Under the pieces are notes generated by a model, which did not search any database, was not told the origin of the DNA, and saw only the letters and a program-made list of their open reading frames with translations. A stretch of DNA of 64,000 nt from Ecdyonurus torrentis (taxonomy: Eukaryota > Arthropoda > Insecta > Ephemeroptera > Heptageniidae): NCBI GenBank assembly GCA_949318235.1, contig OX439137.1, positions 5,998,641-6,062,640 of the forward strand, read 5' to 3'. Numbering within the stretch: position 1 is the first letter of the stretch; each line of letters begins with the position of its first letter. The translations under genes and the position numbers were made by a program. Positions 35,968 to 47,012 of this stretch are shown piece after piece.

Positions 35968-38226
35968 ATTGTAGCACTTGAAATTGGTGAAATAATGACA
36001 GACTCTAGTTGTAATTCAGAACGTTCTCAAAGTAGAGTTTCTTTCATTGAAATGTCAATCCAGCCTCTTGAAGAAACAGATGATAAATCCATACATAACT
36101 CTATTGCAAATACTGAAAGTACGATGGAGTCACCTACAGAAGTTAATAAAATATCACCTGAAAAACAAGTCAATGGGGAAACAAACATTACAGATACAAA
36201 AAATGAGGAGAAGAAAATGTATAAATTTGACAATGTTAATGAATTGATGAGCTTCTTATCTACATGTAAAACCAATCCTGATAAATCAACAGAATTATTA
36301 AAAGTAGAAAAAGCTAAAAAATCACCCGTTAAAGAAAAACAATTACCTGAAAGTAATAAATGTTTAAAATGTGGACTTAATTTTGTTAGTAAATACTTAT
36401 TTAAACATCATTCATGTGTAAGATATGTAGAAAATGATTCTTGTACACCTTCATTTAAATTGGAAAATATTAGTTCAAAACCAAGTACTTATGTATGTAA
36501 ATGTTGTTGTTGGTCATTTTTATTTCAAGAAACACTTTTGTATCATTATAAAAATGCACATGGTATAGACAATTCTCTTATTGATAAAATTGTACTAGAA
36601 TGTCAGTTCTGTAAAAAACATTTTTTATCTAAAACTGCTTTACAATTACATTTAACAGTAGAACATTTTTTCAATGATGATTTACCTCCATTTGATATAA
36701 ATTCTGTTATTTTTAAATGTAAATTATGTAGAGAGACATTTAAAACAGGTAAAGAACTATTAATACATGTAAATATTCATGGCATCAGCATAGATAAGGA
36801 TCTTATTGAAGATCAAAAAAACATTGAAATAGAACCACCGATGATTCCTACTTCTAATGATGATGATGTTCATGATAATACACCAACTCCTACTTACAAA
36901 TATGAAAATAATAAAGAGGGTCAGAGTTCTTACGAATCAGAATCAAACTCAAATAGTATTCCTGAAACGTCAAGCGAGGATGAAATTCCAATTTTTGTAA
37001 CTTGTCCATATTGCAATATATGTTACGAATCAGAAAATGAAATGTACTTTCATGCAAGAAACATCCATCTAAGTTGTGTACACTGTCTTAAAAAATTTAG
37101 TGATAGAATTAAATTATTACAACATGAAAATGAACATAATAGAGGTTTTATTTATTTTATTAAATGTAAATATTGTGAACTTGATTTTAAAAATGGAAGA
37201 GACTTATATAAACATAGTAAAAATGTACATGATATAAAAATAGTTCCTTCACTTTGTTCTAAAATTATAAAAAAAGTACCTGAATCATTAAATTGCTTCT
37301 TTTGTTGGTCTCAATTTGAAAATACTACTGATCTTAATCTTCACTATAGAACAAAACATTTCGTTTGTAGCATATGTTATATTATGTGTGTGTGTGAAAC
37401 AAATCTTATCCGACATGAAGAGAGACATGCTTTATATAAGTGCCCTATTTGCTCAATTACATTTACTCAAAGTTTTGATATTTATCAACATTGTTTAAAA
37501 ATTCATGAAAAAATTGTAATACCTGCTTCATGTAGTGTTAAGAATCAAATTATTGAAACATCAATTTCAGCAAACTCTTTATCTGTGAAAAATAGTATTC
37601 CAGTTAATAGTGCTTCAGTAAGTAGTAAAGCAATGGATTGTGTTCCAATGAACAGAGTTATAAAAAAGAGTGTTCTAAAGAACAGAGTTAAAGAAAGGAG
37701 TGTTCTAAAAAAAAGCGTTCTAAAGAACAGTGTTCCAGAGAATAGTGATACAGTACCTAGTATTACAATGAATACCATTCCAGTGGTCACTCTTCCAATG
37801 ACGATTCTTCCAGTAAATACAGTTCCTATAGATATTATTTCTACAATGAACACTGATAAAAATGCTAATATTAATATCCAAGATCAAACTAAACATCTAC
37901 TTTCTCACACACTATCTAACTCTCCTACATATTCAACTATTATAAACATCTCCACCGATACTGATAATACATATTCTATAACCAATACACCATGCTCTCC
38001 TGTAGCTACTGTTGATGAACTACCTCCTAACTCAAATTCTGATAAATTTGTATGCATGTATTGTGACATGCAATTTGAAAATTCATGTCTACTTCATGAA
38101 CATTTAACTGAAATTCATGATCTCTCTTGTTGTTTACATTGTCAGGAGTACTTCATTGAGCTAGTTAATAATATTAGTTGTATTAATTGTTGTAATGAAG
38201 AGTTACTTGTTGTTAAAGAACTTTAA
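25225..38226 (+). CDS. C2H2 zinc-finger protein with acidic poly-Asp tract
   Basis: The exons are 25225-25251 (MSVMTQKQQ), 28908-28976 (VSDAELLTKFGLTPCEVLL) and 35188-38226. All junctions are phase 0, giving 1044 aa. The large exon is certain, the second very likely, and the tiny first exon rests on ATG, phase and donor only. The N-terminus is Lys/Arg-rich (AT-hook-like RSRGKKRAPSR). About 18 Asp encoded by a pure GAT run (35914-35967) follows. About 12 C2H2-type fingers then occur in two blocks (36360-36790 and 36990-37510), some divergent (CKCCCW..LLYHYKNAH). A linker of short repeats (SVLKNRVKERSVLKKSVLKN) leads to a terminal finger (CMYCDMQFENSCLLHEHL) and Cys pairs. Polyadenylation signal AATAAA lies near 38339. 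It is a likely nuclear DNA-binding protein. The orthologue is not recognised. Confidence 0.85.
25330..25954. mobile_element. TAGAG-type foldback transposon with perfect 8-bp TSD
   Basis: The ends tagagagctttaacagagaa and ttctctgttaaagttctcta are inverted. The element is flanked by gaggggtc at 25322-25329 and 25955-25962. It is 625 bp and shares the terminal ttaacagagaag with 9994-10663. It sits 79 bp after the proposed first coding exon of the C2H2 gene, inside intron 1. Confidence 0.88.
26642..27990. mobile_element. Non-autonomous hAT element with perfect 8-bp TSD
   Basis: The 1349-bp element begins CAGGGTTCGGATTAAACCCG and ends AACCCGGTCGAACCCTG. It is flanked by tttaatat at 26634-26641 and 27991-27998. 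Subterminal copies of aaccggttttt-like words cluster at both ends. It carries a nested element at about 26901-27813 and has no coding capacity. Confidence 0.92.
26901..27813. mobile_element. Nested element with repeated 'agactatttt' words
   Basis: The ends agagcggaaaaatagtc and gactatttttccgctct are inverted. Many copies of (g)agactatttt lie subterminally on both sides. It lies inside the hAT element 26642-27990. No clear target duplication is seen. Its middle (27220-27490) resembles 150-560. Confidence 0.65.
28049..28142. mobile_element. Short MITE with AATAAATC termini
   Basis: The inverted ends are tggtcccaaataaatc and gatttatttgggacca. It directly abuts the MITE that follows, sharing the bases near ccagctctgg. 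Confidence 0.75.
28141..28262. mobile_element. Tc1/mariner-like MITE, copy 2
   Basis: It runs from cagctctggtcaaaagctt to acttttggccagagctgta. Compared with 12854-12977 and 29370-29489 it lacks the left TA, apparently because of the adjoining MITE. Confidence 0.75.
28515..28715. mobile_element. Subterminal-repeat element 'agatagacattttg', copy 3
   Basis: The left cgatcttgttgcaaacaaaa and tgtctatctca pair with gagatagacattttgttcgc and agcaagatc on the right. The centre attatggagatggcgctcga matches copy 2. It lies in intron 1 of the C2H2 gene, about 190 bp before exon 2. Confidence 0.78.
29370..29489. mobile_element. Tc1/mariner-like MITE, copy 3
   Basis: The intact terminal repeats tacagctctggccaaaagtt and aacttttggccagagctgta are perfect inverses beginning with TA. 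It lies in intron 2 of the C2H2 gene. Confidence 0.85.
29972..35034. mobile_element. 5-kb TAGAG-type transposon with internal giant foldback, 8-bp TSD
   Basis: The ends tagagtactctagaagggg and ccccttctagagtactcta are inverted. Perfect gtaggtat duplications flank it at 29964-29971 and 35035-35042. The terminal inverted similarity extends about 240 bp in degenerate form (gtaagtaatgggaaaaa; gaaattttcacaga). Inside, 31000-33010 (minus a nested insertion) is mirrored by 33030-34145. No transposase frame was found, so it is non-autonomous, and it fills most of intron 2 of the C2H2 gene. Confidence 0.92.
31126..32041. mobile_element. hAT-like element nested in left arm of the foldback
   Basis: The ends CAGGGGTTCGGACCCGGACC and GTCCGAACCTCTG are inverted, with subterminal gacccg/cgggtc words. 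Flanking taactttt (31118-31125) and gaactttc (32042-32049) match 6 of 8. The opposite arm at about 34022-34045 lacks the insertion and shows the empty target, confirming the borders. Confidence 0.88.
35914..35967 (+). repeat. (GAT)n codon repeat encoding poly-Asp
   Basis: A pure GAT run lies in frame within the C2H2 gene's large exon. Length polymorphism is likely. Confidence 0.95.
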
Positions 38227-38348
38227 TACATACATTGTGACATATTTTTATATCATCATAATTTCATGTTATAAATAACAGAATAAGCTTCCAACTTTGC
38301 ATCAAATAATGCTTCTCTAAGCCATAAAATTATGCTGAAATAAATATA

Positions 38349-38440
38349 TCGCGCATGCCATGGCCAAACCTCTTTACACCTATACTTATAACATACAGGT
38401 AAGGAGGTTTGACTATGGCATGCATGATATTTTACTTCAA
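38349..38440. mobile_element. Short palindromic element
   Basis: Cgcgcatgccatggccaaac with ctctttac is mirrored by gtaaggaggtttgactatgg and catgcatg. It overlaps or follows the likely polyadenylation site of the C2H2 gene. Confidence 0.6.
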
Positions 38441-38452
38441 GCAAACCATATC

Positions 38453-38667
38453 TATCTTCTCGCGTCAAGATGAAGCTAATACACTTTACAAATTTCCGAA
38501 GAATAAACGATCCACACTTTACAAATTTGCGGCTACCTGGAGCTTTCACCTACCTGTTTTATATAGCAGAAGCTTCAGGTAGCCGCGAATTTGTAAAGTG
38601 TAAATCGTTCATTCTTCAGAAATTTGTAAAGTGTACAAGCTTCATCTTGACGCAAAAAGATCGATAT
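38453..38667. mobile_element. Palindromic MITE, about 215 bp
   Basis: The left cgcgtcaagatgaagct and acactttacaaattt are mirrored by aaatttgtaaagtgt and agcttcatcttgacgc. An inner pair is gcggctacctgga(g) with cttcaggtagccgc. Confidence 0.75.
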
Positions 38668-40468
38668 GTAATACCAAACCCAAAATTTTGGTTTCATATA
38701 TGTAGTAAATGAAGTAGTCCAACCATGTTCTATTAGTAAGAAATAATTGAACTATATTTTTTAATTACAGTAATCAAAAACTTTTTGTTTGGTAAAAAAT
38801 AAAAAAATAAAATAAAGAAAAAAAATATAAAGAAAATAAAGAAAGAAAGAAAAGAATGAAAGAAAGAAAGTATTATTAAAAAATATATAGGCCTATAATA
38901 TAGGCTATATATTTAAATAATAGGCCTAATAATAAAAATAAGTTTTTTATGTTCAAATTTCATCATAACTTATTTTGTTCATATAAGGAAAAAAAAATGA
39001 TAATAGAATAATGTATGATTTTAAGAACATAAACGAAGAAATATTTATAAATATGATTTATAAATTAAATGTTCATTAAGAGTTTGCTTTATGGAATACT
39101 CTATATAAATGTATATAATGACTTAAATTGTTATAATATTTTGTTTGAATTAATGTTATAAGATTGCTAGAAAAATAGCTTAAATTTATAAGCATTGAAA
39201 AATTCAATGTTGTCCTTACATTCTTGGTCTTAATTTAAAGATTAAGTGATAAGATTTTTGTGAGTTAAGAAATTAATCAAACATAAAAAAATAGTGTTAT
39301 CTTTTTTCATGTACATATAACCTAAACCTTTATGCCTCAGATAAGTGTATATTAAATTTAAAATGTTTATGCTTACATAATATTGAAGAGAAGAGAATAG
39401 TATTATACTATGTAAAATACTTGATTAACTTTTCTTTTATGTAGATTAATACAGTAAATTCTATCGACAGTTTTTTTGTTTACAAAATCAACAGCATTTT
39501 AAGATAAGAAAACTAAAGATACTAAAACTAACTATGTACTGAAAGTCAATTGACATTTTTTTTTCTAGTAAATACACTGCACATCAAAATAGGTGAGTTC
39601 CAGTGTATTTTATTGTATCTATAATTCTGAGGCTGTTTATTAAAAATGTTTTTTCTTTGCAAATAAGTGAAAAAAAAAAAATTAAGGGTTGTGTGTAGCT
39701 CAATGTGAAATTTTAAAAGTTGACCCCTGACTTTTTTTATTTCATTTATTAAACACAATGCATGTGTGTCGTGTACATTTTTCTTTTTGATATCATATGG
39801 AAGTCCATGTTATAAGAACTATATGTTATATAAAAATGGACCTGTAACCAGTAAGCAAGAGGGAGAAGGCAAATATTGAAATAAATATAGCCTTGGTCTT
39901 ATAAATATAGCCTATATATTTTTTTCTTAGGCCTAATTTTTTTTTTTTTTTTTTTTTTTAAGCATTAAAACAAATCATCATTAGCTAACTAGCAGATCAA
40001 GGTAAAATTTACTTAATATAGGCCTCTACCTATATTTAAAAAAAAAATAATAATAAAAGTCAAAATTTTGCATGGTGCCACCACCATTTATCATTAGGTA
40101 TTATTATGATTTATTATTGATTGATTGATTGATTTATTATTTATTATGATTTATTAGGTATTATTATATTATTATGTTCAGTATTTGAATTTTGTGTGTT
40201 CTAAAGTATTAATTGGGGAGAAAAAAGTGCCTTTTCAAGTTTTAGACAAATAACAACAATCTCAATTAATTTTTATGCATATTTTTATATCTAGATTATG
40301 TAGTAAAAAGAAATTTGTAATATCAAACTATGTTAATTTGTAAGTAAATAAAAACACCGATCAACAAAAACTTTTCCAATATTTTCTTTCATGTATAATA
40401 TGTACATTCTTTCTTTTTATATAATGGGTATAGCTTGAGTCCAATAGTGATTGGCTGAAGCCCTCAGT

Positions 40469-40613
40469 GAGGGGCGTATCCAGGATTTTGCGACGGGAGG
40501 GGTCCAGTCTATATTGAGCATAGGAAAAGGGGGAAACCACCCCCTTTTCCTATGCTTTTTCAGACCTGACGGAGAGGGGGGTGGTCCAGACCCCCCCCCT
40601 GAATACGCCCCTG
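40469..40613. mobile_element. hAT MITE with GGGGCGTAT termini
   Basis: The ends gaggggcgtatccag and ctgaatacgcccctg are inverted. The flanks ccctcagt and tccgcagt agree at 6 of 8 positions, as an 8-bp duplication would. The inner palindrome ataggaaaagggggaaacca also folds. Confidence 0.75.
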
Positions 40614-40914
40614 TCCGCAGTGCTAGAAGTATGTGTGCTGGCCTTCACATGTGCGGGCTGCGAGAATCCAACACCATATAATAATAAGATTTTTGATACA
40701 TTGCATTTTATTTATACTAACATAACTCATTACTCAGAGAAAATCTATATTTCACTGAAAATCTTGCTAGCAAAGAGATAATGGATGGCTTTCAACTCTG
40801 AAATCCAAGATAACAAAATGTGTTTGTTCCTCCGCCAGTCCTACAGACTAGGCGATAAGGATCATTCATTGTTTGTTATGAATGTTATTTTAAAATAGGC
40901 CTATAATATATATA

Positions 40915-41019
40915 TCGATGTTGGGATGCAGAAATGCGACCGATGAGAAAAATCATGAGGTTTTTACTCATGATTTTTCTCATCGGTCGCATTTCTGCAT
41001 CCCCACATCGATATACAGT
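40915..41019. repeat. Near-perfect 100-bp inverted repeat (hairpin)
   Basis: The two arms of about 48 bp pair almost perfectly: gatgcagaaatgcgaccgat and gagaaaaatcatgag against ctcatgatttttctc and atcggtcgcatttctgcatc. The loop is gttttta. It is bounded by atcgatg and catcgat. It may be a young MITE or the template of a structured RNA. Confidence 0.8.
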
Positions 41020-41513
41020 ACTTATGCAAGAACACATTTTACCCCACATCCCAACGAGCTATATGAATATTTCTATCACATTTCAATTCAACAAGCTCTA
41101 ATCTCTTGACTTTCAATAGTTTAATTTTTAATTTATAAACATCTAATATTTATTCTAGTAATTAAACACTCTCGATATAAAAATATAAAGAAAAAGATAG
41201 AATTTCACATTTTAATATGTAATGTTTTATTATTTAATAGGTTTAATAATTGTACAATGAATTCACAACTGGTTACCAAAATATTAAAACAGAGGTTTGG
41301 TATAATTGAAACAAACAATTCAATTTAATAAACATTTTAGGAATTTAAATTTATAGAGAAAATCTGTGAGATTGGCATGTTTTATTTTTTTATTTTTTCA
41401 TTTATTTTAAATGTTACATAATTATTTTGTTGAAACATTAGGAAATTTTATTTAGCTGGGTTTATTGAAAAAAACAAAAAAAACATGTACTGCCAAACTT
41501 GCAATGCAATTAC

Positions 41514-41514
<1 letters not shown>

Positions 41515-41577
<63 letters not shown>
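41515..41577. repeat. (CT)n microsatellite
   Basis: An uninterrupted run of CT/TC dinucleotides. Confidence 0.95.
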
Positions 41578-41580
<3 letters not shown>

Positions 41581-42099
41581 ATGTTGCTTGCAACAAGGAA
41601 ATGATCAAACTAAACTAATTGTAAGCTTCAATGTCACAAAGTGGGAAAACAAACAAACAAACAATAAAAATAAATTAACTATTAACCTATTTTTTTGAAA
41701 AAGTTTAATATTATTTACCAGCTTCTATTAAAAGAAATGGGCAAATTGTAAAACTATATAATAGGCAATGAGCAACTTAAAGAATGGGAGAAAATCAACA
41801 AGAGTTAATGGCCTCAAGAGAAAAAGTAGATTTTTGTTGCACATTTTTTATTATTATTATTTTTTAAACTTAATGGGCCACTTGCAATGCAATGTGTTTA
41901 ATTGTTGCAACGTGTAAGTGAAAACAATTTTTCCGTAAGAAATGCATTAAGAATATTTCAAATTATTTTAAAAAGTTTGTTCATTGCAAGTAGTCCATTG
42001 CAATGGCACATCATAATCTTCATTAAAAAAAAAAAGAAAAGAAGTGATTATTGATTATTATATACCCTAAATTTCCATAATTTACATGTACTACACATT

Positions 42100-44583
42100 T
42101 TACACTTTCAAATGACATTTTAAAATATGTTTTCTAATTTTAATCTTACAATCAGTATGCACATTACAAATATCACATGTATAATCTTGTGCATGTGATA
42201 ACTTATGTGAAGTCATTTGTAAATGACTAGCAAATTTACGTTTACAAATATAACATTGAAATTTACATTTTTTACTATGTATTTGTATATGTTCATTATA
42301 ACCTCTCTTTGTAATACATACTTTATCACAGTGTGGACATTTTAACTGTAAATTTTCAATCTGTAATTTTCCTTCTAACAGTAACTGATTTTTAGTATCT
42401 ACATCCATATTTTCATATTCTATTTGATTTATACGATGTTTTTGTTTTAAGTGAGTCACAAATTTAGTTCTATTTTTAAAATATTGACAACAAAATTCAC
42501 ATTGAAATGATGATGTTTTATAATATTGTTCATTTTCTTTTTTACTTCTTTCTCTTACATTATGTGATTTATAATGTATCAGTACCTGTTTTAATGTATT
42601 ATTTGAATAACCACATAATTTACAGTGATATACCCATGAATCTTCATGTACCCCACTAATATGAATACTTAAACTAAGGGGTGTTTTAAATTTTTTGCCA
42701 CATTTACATTCAAATTTAGCATTTTCATGAGTTAGTAAGTGATATTTTAAATGATGAATACTAAAATATTTTTTTTTACATAAATGACATTTATATCTTT
42801 TATAATCTAAATGAGTGATTATATGTCCAAATAATTTATCTTTTCCTACAAATATTTTTTTACAAATATCACATGTTACTCCACCAGGTCCATTATGAGT
42901 TCTAATCATATGTGCTTTTAGATTTCTTGATAAAATATCACAACCACATAACTCACATAATATTAGAAGATCTTTGTGTACAAGTTTATCATGTTCTTCT
43001 AATTGATCTTGATTATCAAAATATTCTGCACATGTAGGTTTTTTACATAACACTTTATCATGAACTAATCTTAAGTGTGATTTTAAGTAACTCTTCATGA
43101 TAAACACTTTAGAGCATATTTTACATTTATGTTCAGTCACAGTTGCAGGAACCTTACTCCAATCTGAATTTGCAAAATTATCTATTCTACTTCTTTTAAT
43201 TCTTTTAGCTTTTTGCTTTCTAATCAATGGTATACGTAGAGGTCTTCCGCAATGATGTAATTTTAAATCATCCCAACCAATGAACATTGATTCACAAAAT
43301 CCACAATGACCATGTGGAAAATTAAGTTCTCTTATAGTATTAAATAATCTCCAATCTCTAACAATTACAGGATATACATCAACTTTATCTCCTCTTAATT
43401 TTAATTCAGTTGTTAATCTAGACTCGACAAGATCTTTAATTTCTGCATTTTCTAAATGCATTTCATTTTCAGATAGATCAAAATGAGGATATACATCTTT
43501 AGGTGGTAATTTAGGTGACATATCTGGTACAATAACATCTACATACTTCATTACATCTTTATAATAACTAGGAGTTGATTTTATGTTATTCTTTTGTGAC
43601 TTAACATTTGATAATCGATTATGTAAATTAGAAGTGTTACTAGTATCTATTTCAGTTTCAACTGTTACAAATGGTGGTATAATGTGTGTCATATCAGGTA
43701 CTTTAATTCTTTTTTTACAAGTTCTTATCAAGCTAAGGGGATTAGGGTTTATAGGTTTTATAACATCTGTATTACGTACATTTGAGACTTCACGAGGCAT
43801 TTCATAACTTGAACTAGAAATTGTGTCATTGTTTTCTGACTCATGGTTACTATCAACTCTTGCATAATTATGAATGGAATATATATCATACATCATATTA
43901 TTAACATTTGGTTCCTGTTTTATTTTAGGACAAATATGATTTTGAAATGCAATCTCAGTAGAGAAAGCTTGACTACACAGACCACAAGATAAACTAATAT
44001 CATTGTCATCATTATTATTTTCTGTTTTAATAGAAATATCTATTACTTCACAGAATTCAATTGGTTCATGTTTAATATTGATTGTAATATTATTGTTTTC
44101 TATTTCATTATTTATTGTTGCGTTATTAACAATTGAACTATTATTAGTGTATGTAATTAGTTTCTCCAGTCGAGGTTGAGATATAGAGCGAGGTTTTGAC
44201 AGTATTCTAGGTTTTGATAAAATACTAGGTTTTGTTCTTTCTTTTTTCTGATTTGAATAAGTACGTATTGAAGTATTTAACGTAGGATTATTTTTATTTT
44301 GAGTTGTTAATAAATCTGATGTATGTTTACTATCTATTAATTTAATATTAACTTTCTTTTCTTCTTTATTATTTTTACTATGCATTGTTTTGTAATGAAA
44401 TTTAAATAATTCTTTATCATTACTAGGGAATTTGAATTTACAAATTGAGCACATAAAAGTATGACTTATTCTTATATGTGCATCAAGATTAGTTTTACTC
44501 ATGAACACTTTCTTACAAAAATCACACTGGTGAACAATGACCTTTGACATGTAGGGACCTCGATAGTTTTCCATGCTTGACAT
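42100..44583 (-). CDS. C2H2 zinc-finger protein with about 15 fingers
   Basis: A single coding exon of 827 aa. I start it at MSSMENYRGPYMSKV (44583), because a splice acceptor (ttgatttcag) ends two bases before that codon's neighbour and excludes the longer open frame's leader. Two N-terminal fingers (CDFCKKVFMSKTNLDAHIRISH and a variant) are followed by a low-complexity Asn/Lys/Ser linker and one isolated finger near residue 200. A C-terminal array of about 12 fingers runs from about residue 440 to the end, including CKICSKVFIMKSYLKSHLRLVH-type units and variants (CEFCCQYF..HLKQKH). Linkers between fingers are irregular rather than TGEKP, unlike the Kruppel-type repeats. It is a probable nuclear DNA-binding protein with unknown targets. 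An upstream untranslated exon near 46.9 kb is likely. Confidence 0.88.
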   Translation of the reverse strand: MSSMENYRGPYMSKVIVHQCDFCKKVFMSKTNLDAHIRISHTFMCSICKFKFPSNDKELFKFHYKTMHSKNNKEEKKVNIKLIDSKHTSDLLTTQNKNNPTLNTSIRTYSNQKKERTKPSILSKPRILSKPRSISQPRLEKLITYTNNSSIVNNATINNEIENNNITINIKHEPIEFCEVIDISIKTENNNDDNDISLSCGLCSQAFSTEIAFQNHICPKIKQEPNVNNMMYDIYSIHNYARVDSNHESENNDTISSSSYEMPREVSNVRNTDVIKPINPNPLSLIRTCKKRIKVPDMTHIIPPFVTVETEIDTSNTSNLHNRLSNVKSQKNNIKSTPSYYKDVMKYVDVIVPDMSPKLPPKDVYPHFDLSENEMHLENAEIKDLVESRLTTELKLRGDKVDVYPVIVRDWRLFNTIRELNFPHGHCGFCESMFIGWDDLKLHHCGRPLRIPLIRKQKAKRIKRSRIDNFANSDWSKVPATVTEHKCKICSKVFIMKSYLKSHLRLVHDKVLCKKPTCAEYFDNQDQLEEHDKLVHKDLLILCELCGCDILSRNLKAHMIRTHNGPGGVTCDICKKIFVGKDKLFGHIITHLDYKRYKCHLCKKKYFSIHHLKYHLLTHENAKFECKCGKKFKTPLSLSIHISGVHEDSWVYHCKLCGYSNNTLKQVLIHYKSHNVRERSKKENEQYYKTSSFQCEFCCQYFKNRTKFVTHLKQKHRINQIEYENMDVDTKNQLLLEGKLQIENLQLKCPHCDKVCITKRGYNEHIQIHSKKCKFQCYICKRKFASHLQMTSHKLSHAQDYTCDICNVHTDCKIKIRKHILKCHLKV

Positions 44584-44961
44584 GATACCTGAAATCAATA
44601 ATGAATCAAAATTAATCATTGATGCATATCCTTTTCAGTTCCAGTAGTGGACATCAGATAATTCAATAATAAAAAAAAAAAAATCGAAGAAATTGAGATA
44701 CAATATAACAATTGGACCAGAAAACGCCCCTGAATTTACGCGATTTTTAACGCTATTTTGAGCATTCTAGAGTGGGTAGGGGGTCGGCAAAAGTAAGAAA
44801 ACCTTTTTGACAACAGAAGCAAATTTTTGTCATTCTTAGAGCCGGTGAAATAGTTTTTAAAAAAGTCTGGGACTAAAGAGGATAAAGGTTGGATAACAAA
44901 ATAATAATAACATAAAAAAAAAAAAACAGTAAAAACTCAATTTAATGAATATAATAATATT

Positions 44962-44966
<5 letters not shown>

Positions 44967-45041
<75 letters not shown>
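44967..45041. repeat. (AT)n microsatellite
   Basis: An uninterrupted AT dinucleotide run of about 75 bp. Confidence 0.95.
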
Positions 45042-45043
<2 letters not shown>

Positions 45044-45713
45044 ATAATATTTAATATTTAATTTAATATCAAAAAAACTCGATTTTATGAAATTAGATTT
45101 TATGAAGTGGTCATTTTTTCGGTTCCTTGCGACTTTATAAAATTGAGTTTTTACTGTAATAACGATTTGGGGAAAGAGATTTTCTGACTCTTGAGCAAGA
45201 CAAAATAATTTTTTATTTTTAATTCAGGCCATAACTTAACACATAATTTTTAACACATTTTTTTTAAAGCTTTAAGCACATGAGAGCTATTGAATATGTT
45301 TGTACAAATTTTAGTTTTAATTTATTTTATGTATAGGCCTAAATAATTATCAAGTGCATTTAAAATGAAATATCACATGCAGTGTGTATTATGTCCACTT
45401 CAATGAGGTGATACATACAAAAGCAATGTAAAAATTAAGAAGTCATCTCTGAAATTGTAGGTATCAATGTTCATTATAAAATACATGGCTATATTTACCT
45501 GTTGCTTTTCAGCACAACGGTCAAAGAGAGGAATCTATGCGACGAGAAACAGGGTATTTTCTTTCATCAACAAAGGTTCCTCCAATCACTATGCAACACT
45601 TTCAATGGCAGTATGATTATACCTGTAAAATTTTTACAAAAATATAGCCATGATTTTTATGAAACCAAGAAGCATAAATGTACTGTACATACAGTTTTAT
45701 GTGTTTAGTATGT

Positions 45714-46293
45714 TTATATGGGAAACCCATATAAACATACGAGAGTGGGTGGTGGGTGGCTTTGCTCCCACCACCAACATTAAAAAAGAGAGGAGAAATC
45801 TTTGTCACCAAGAAACCACGTGGTTTATGTGACCAATAAGAGTTTGGTGTTGATGTCTTCATTCACCTGAACGTGTGGCAAGCACCAGACAGGCAGGCAG
45901 GAAAGAAGGCACCGCGGCTGCTTGGCTTGGCGTGATGCACTCTGACCTTGCATCACAACACAACAATGCTGACACCAAATATATAACTAAACGCAGTTTA
46001 TAGAGTATGGACTCTACTGTGTGGTGCATTGTTGTGTTGTGATGCAAGGTCAGAGAGCATCGTGCCAAGCCAAGCAGCCGTGCTGCCTTCTTTCCTCCCT
46101 GCCTGCCTGTCTGGTGTTTGCCACACGTTCAGTTGAACAAAGACAACAACACCATAAACTCTTATTGGTCACTTAAACCACATGGTTTTTCTTATAGTGA
46201 CAAAGATTTCTCCTTTCTTCTTTAATGTTGGTGGTGGGAGCGAAGTCACCCACTCTCGTATCTTTATAATGGTCTTCCCATATAAACCCTGCT
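45714..46293. mobile_element. Foldback element, about 580 bp
   Basis: The arms pair from gtttatatggga and tacgagagtgggt inwards through gacaaagattt(c/t)tcct, aaaccacgtggttt, agacaggcaggcagg and tgcatcacaacacaacaatg. It is unusually GC-rich for the window. No second copy was seen. Confidence 0.8.
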
Positions 46294-46855
46294 AGTATTT
46301 TTTTTTATGAGGGTGCTATAGTATGTACCCGATAATAAATAATAACAATGATAATACATAAAGTAGCTGCTTTGTTATTCAATACAACTTTGCGCAGCAA
46401 ATTGTAAAATATATGTATGCATATGTATGCATTGTTTTAAATGAGAAAAATTCTTTTACTGCGCAAGTTCTAACAAATTTATTTAAGAATATGTGAATAT
46501 GCACCACCTATAAAGCTTATTGTCAAGGCATCTTAGAATTTCATGCTTTACCCAAAAATAAATTCATAGGGGTGCCCGATTACTCCAGGCATATCAAATC
46601 TTTGTATTTGTTGCGTAGCGTAAGTATGGTATATGTAATAATTATACACCAGGTGCATGTGTCGTGTCTGTCCTTTGTTAGTATCATTATGATGGTATAT
46701 TTTACAAATCGTTGGGATCTAAGTAACAGTTTTTTTGAAGTCTTTCACTTCAGGTTCAGGCTATTTAGGCTGAGGCCTCATCACGCCTCAATTTTCAACA
46801 TGTAATAATTCCATTTTAGCTTAAGTAATGTCCAAAAATTGTGTTACAAACTTAC

Positions 46856-46995
46856 CTATGGTGATCCAATTTATCAAAATTTATAATTTCACTTGCTCAT
46901 GATGAAGGCGTGAAAAGAAAAATAGAAATTTGCATATAAAATCCTCCAGCAAACAGCAAACGACAAATACAACAACTTTATGCCGCCATACTTTA
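46856..46995 (-). other. Probable untranslated first exon of the 15-finger gene
   Basis: A consensus donor (ccatag|gtaagtttg) on the minus strand at 46856/46855 pairs with the acceptor before 44583. The stretch holds only a short upstream frame (ATG AGC AAG TGA). The transcription start is not located. Confidence 0.4.
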
Positions 46996-47012
46996 TTTTG
47001 TGACGTCATGCG
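46983..47012 (-). promoter_or_regulatory. CRE palindrome with YY1-like word upstream of first exon
   Basis: TGACGTCA lies at 47001-47008 and atggcggc (minus strand) just downstream, beside the proposed first exon. Both are known core-promoter-proximal motifs. The spacing is suggestive only. Another TGACGTCA is at about 48159-48166. Confidence 0.35.

Larger units (their letters stand above)
38227..42099. other. Convergent intergenic interval
   Basis: This interval lies between the stop codons of two convergently transcribed C2H2 genes. It contains palindromes at 38349-38440 and 38453-38667, a hAT MITE at 40469-40613, a hairpin at 40915-41019 and a CT microsatellite. No coding exon is supported. 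Confidence 0.6.

Noticed and set aside
40451..40681. 76-codon plus-strand frame
   Set aside because: It lies across a hAT MITE and a repeat-derived G/C-rich palindrome.
41465..41698. Plus-strand frame with a Ser-Leu repeat
   Set aside because: It is created by the CT microsatellite.
44584..44619. Longer start for the 15-finger gene
   Set aside because: The extra 12 codons lie across a consensus splice acceptor and are probably intronic.
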